Assembly: GCA_028293125.1 (NCBI GenBank)
Contig: JAQGPJ010000049.1
Location: 168,970-232,969 of the forward strand
Source: Verrucomicrobiales bacterium
GTDB lineage: Bacteria > Verrucomicrobiota > Verrucomicrobiia > Verrucomicrobiales > V1-33
Length of the DNA stretch: 64,000 nt
Reading direction: 5' to 3'
Part shown: piece after piece, positions 62,398 to 64,000 of the stretch
Numbering within the stretch: the first letter of the stretch is position 1
Layout of the letters: each line of letters begins with the position of its first letter
Position numbers and translations under genes: made by a program
Notes under the pieces: model-generated
Told to the model about the DNA's origin: nothing
Databases searched by the model: none
The model's input: only the letters and a program-made list of their open reading frames with translations

Positions 62398-64000
62398 ATG
62401 GACGCCACTCTTGACTCCAAACATGCGGATCACGCGCATGATGATCATGGTCATCACGACCATCATCACCCCAACTTTATCCAGAAGTACATCTTCTCCA
62501 CCGATCACAAGATGATCGGCGTGCAATATGGCATCTCGGGTCTGCTTTTCCTCGCCCTCGGCTTCCTGCTCATGCTGGTCATGCGCTGGAGCATTGCCCA
62601 CCCCAATATGCCGCTGCCGGCGGAACTGAGCTGGATTCTGAAAATCTTCGGGGATGACTTTGTCTCCCGCTGGGCTCCGGAGGGCAAAGTGTCGGGCTCT
62701 CTCTACAACATGTTCGGGGCCATGCACGGCACCATCATGGTGTTTTTCGGCGTGGTGCCGCTGGGCTTCGCCGCCTTCGTGAACTTTGTGACCCCGCTGC
62801 AGGTCGGGGCGCCGGACATGGCGTTCCCGAAGCTGAACATGTGGAGCTTCTGGCTCTTCTTCCTCAGCGGCGTGCTTATGGTCGCCAGCTTTTTCCTGCC
62901 CACCGGTGCCGCCCAGGCAGGCTGGACGAACTACTCCCCTCTCGCCGCCACCATTCAGCGGAACTCCGATTCCCACTTTTGGACCGGCCAGACGCAGTGG
63001 CTATTCGCCATGGTGTTCAACATCAGCGCCTCCCTGCTGGGAGCGGTGAACGTGCTCACCACCATCATCAATCTGCGCGCCAGGGGCCTGACCTGGATGC
63101 GCCTGCCGTTCTTCACTTGGGCCATGTTCGTGATCGCGTTTCTGCTTCTGTTGGCCTTTCCTCCGCTGGAGGTGGCCGCCCTGATGCAGCTCAGCGACCA
63201 GATGTTCGGCTCCAGTTTCTTCCTGCCCACGGGCCTGCACAGCGGTGGCACCCTGGTGGATATCAGCGGCGGCGGCCATCCGGTGCTTTTCCAGCATCTG
63301 TTCTGGTTCCTGGCCCACCCTGAGGTCTATGTACTGCTGCTCCCGGGCATCGCCATCTGCGCGGAGGTCATTCCCTGCAACACCCGCAAGCCGCTCTGGG
63401 GCTACAAGTCCATGGTCTACGCGGTGCTCGGCCTCGCGTTTCTCTCCTTCATCGTGTGGGCCCACCACATGTATCTGACGGGCATGGGCAGCGTGGTGGC
63501 CACCTTCTTCCAGTTCACCACAGTGCTGATCTCCGTGCCTTCGGTGATCCTGCTGACCTGTCTGATGCTCTCCCTGTGGGGCGGCTCCATCCGGTTCCCG
63601 GTCCCCATGCTGTTCGCCACGGCCTTCATTCCCATGTTCGGGATTGGCGGTCTGACCGGCCTGCCGCTCGCCTTCACGTTCATCGACCTTTACCTGCACG
63701 ACACCTACTACATCATCGCCCACTTTCACTACATAGTGGCTCCGGGCACGATTTTCGCCATGTTCGCAGGCATTTACCACTGGTATCCCAAGATCACCGG
63801 CCGCAAAATGAGCACCGTGCTGGGCCATCTGCACTTCTGGCCCTCGCTGATCGCCATGAATGTGGTGTTCGCCCCCATGTTCGTCCAGGGGATGGCCGCC
63901 TTCCACCGCCGCTGGTATGACGGCGGCAAGGTGTTCGAGATGACCAGCCACAAGTACTTTTACCTCAATGAGATCATCTCCTGGGGCGCCTGGGGGCTGG
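62398..64000 (+). CDS. ctaD: aa3-type cytochrome c oxidase subunit I (3' end off the window)
   Basis: The gene runs past base 64000; 534 codons are visible. The N-terminus is His/Asp-rich (DHAHDDHGHHDHHHPNF). The haem-copper sites are complete: low-spin haem His in FGAMHGTIMVFF, CuB His and the cross-linked Tyr in WFLAHPEVYVLLLPG, the HH pair in IVWAHHMYLTG, and the final histidines in YYIIAHFHYIVAPG. This is the true oxygen-reducing subunit of the cluster. Subunits II and III are not visible and may lie to the right. The leader CGGATTTCCCC has no Shine-Dalgarno. Confidence 0.95.
   Translation, partial: MDATLDSKHADHAHDDHGHHDHHHPNFIQKYIFSTDHKMIGVQYGISGLLFLALGFLLMLVMRWSIAHPNMPLPAELSWILKIFGDDFVSRWAPEGKVSGSLYNMFGAMHGTIMVFFGVVPLGFAAFVNFVTPLQVGAPDMAFPKLNMWSFWLFFLSGVLMVASFFLPTGAAQAGWTNYSPLAATIQRNSDSHFWTGQTQWLFAMVFNISASLLGAVNVLTTIINLRARGLTWMRLPFFTWAMFVIAFLLLLAFPPLEVAALMQLSDQMFGSSFFLPTGLHSGGTLVDISGGGHPVLFQHLFWFLAHPEVYVLLLPGIAICAEVIPCNTRKPLWGYKSMVYAVLGLAFLSFIVWAHHMYLTGMGSVVATFFQFTTVLISVPSVILLTCLMLSLWGGSIRFPVPMLFATAFIPMFGIGGLTGLPLAFTFIDLYLHDTYYIIAHFHYIVAPGTIFAMFAGIYHWYPKITGRKMSTVLGHLHFWPSLIAMNVVFAPMFVQGMAAFHRRWYDGGKVFEMTSHKYFYLNEIISWGAWGL

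Noticed and set aside
64..64000. CRISPR arrays, transposases, integrases and attachment sites
   Set aside because: None seen: no regularly spaced repeats, no transposase motifs, and no duplicated tRNA 3' ends next to the two tRNA genes.

Overview
The window is GC-rich (roughly 62 percent by eye), densely coded bacterial chromosome. Gene content points to Verrucomicrobiota or a close PVC relative. It has a planctomycete-type cytochrome C/DUF1549/DUF1553 protein, a Tat-exported Gfo/Idh/MocA oxidoreductase, a squalene-cyclase-like repeat protein with a glycine-rich linker, a cyclically permuted mutarotase-type kelch protein, and a complete alternative complex III (ACIII) locus. I cannot name the genus. 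No phage, insertion sequence or CRISPR array is visible.

Region 1-13.7 kb holds the 5' part of a giant surface cytochrome protein (minus strand, off the left edge), an S10 peptidase, pyrC, a 2-oxoacid dehydrogenase E2, trpC and tRNA-Gly(GCC). A compact minus-strand unit follows, encoding an ImmA/IrrE-like metallopeptidase and a class III cyclase-like protein. Next come bioD, tadA and a DUF2167 protein. Two copies of an 80-odd bp dispersed repeat lie at 3746-3827 and 12598-12681.

Region 13.8-31.2 kb holds an MsbA-type ABC exporter, a SanA-like protein, an AT-rich gap, a small basic coiled-coil protein, a VTT membrane protein, an alpha/beta hydrolase, adk and rdgB. It ends with a TolC-MacA-MacB-type efflux operon (minus) facing a LytS/LytTR two-component system (plus).

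Region 31.2-49.8 kb holds the kelch protein, LemA, dGTPase, a GYF-domain membrane protein, tsaB, tsaE, formyltetrahydrofolate cyclo-ligase, an alpha-helical repeat protein, an L,D-transpeptidase, an outer membrane barrel protein and the Gfo/Idh oxidoreductase. A VKOR-DsbA fusion, tRNA-Met(CAT), a D-apionate-lactonase-like protein, a small SWIM protein, an NCS1 permease and an ArsR regulator complete it.

Region 50-64 kb is one plus-strand respiratory operon: actA-B-C-D-E-F, a small membrane protein, a CcoN-like subunit, a CcoO-like and a CcoP-like cytochrome, and a canonical aa3-type subunit I that runs off the right edge. The main finding is that the CcoN-like protein has lost all six histidines that bind haem and CuB, while the following aa3 subunit keeps them. 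The 'cbb3' trio therefore looks like an electron-transfer or scaffold module between ACIII and the true oxidase. A perfect TGTGA-N6-TCACA palindrome stands 37 bp upstream of actA. Nearly every gene of this operon starts behind a pyrimidine-rich leader with no Shine-Dalgarno sequence.
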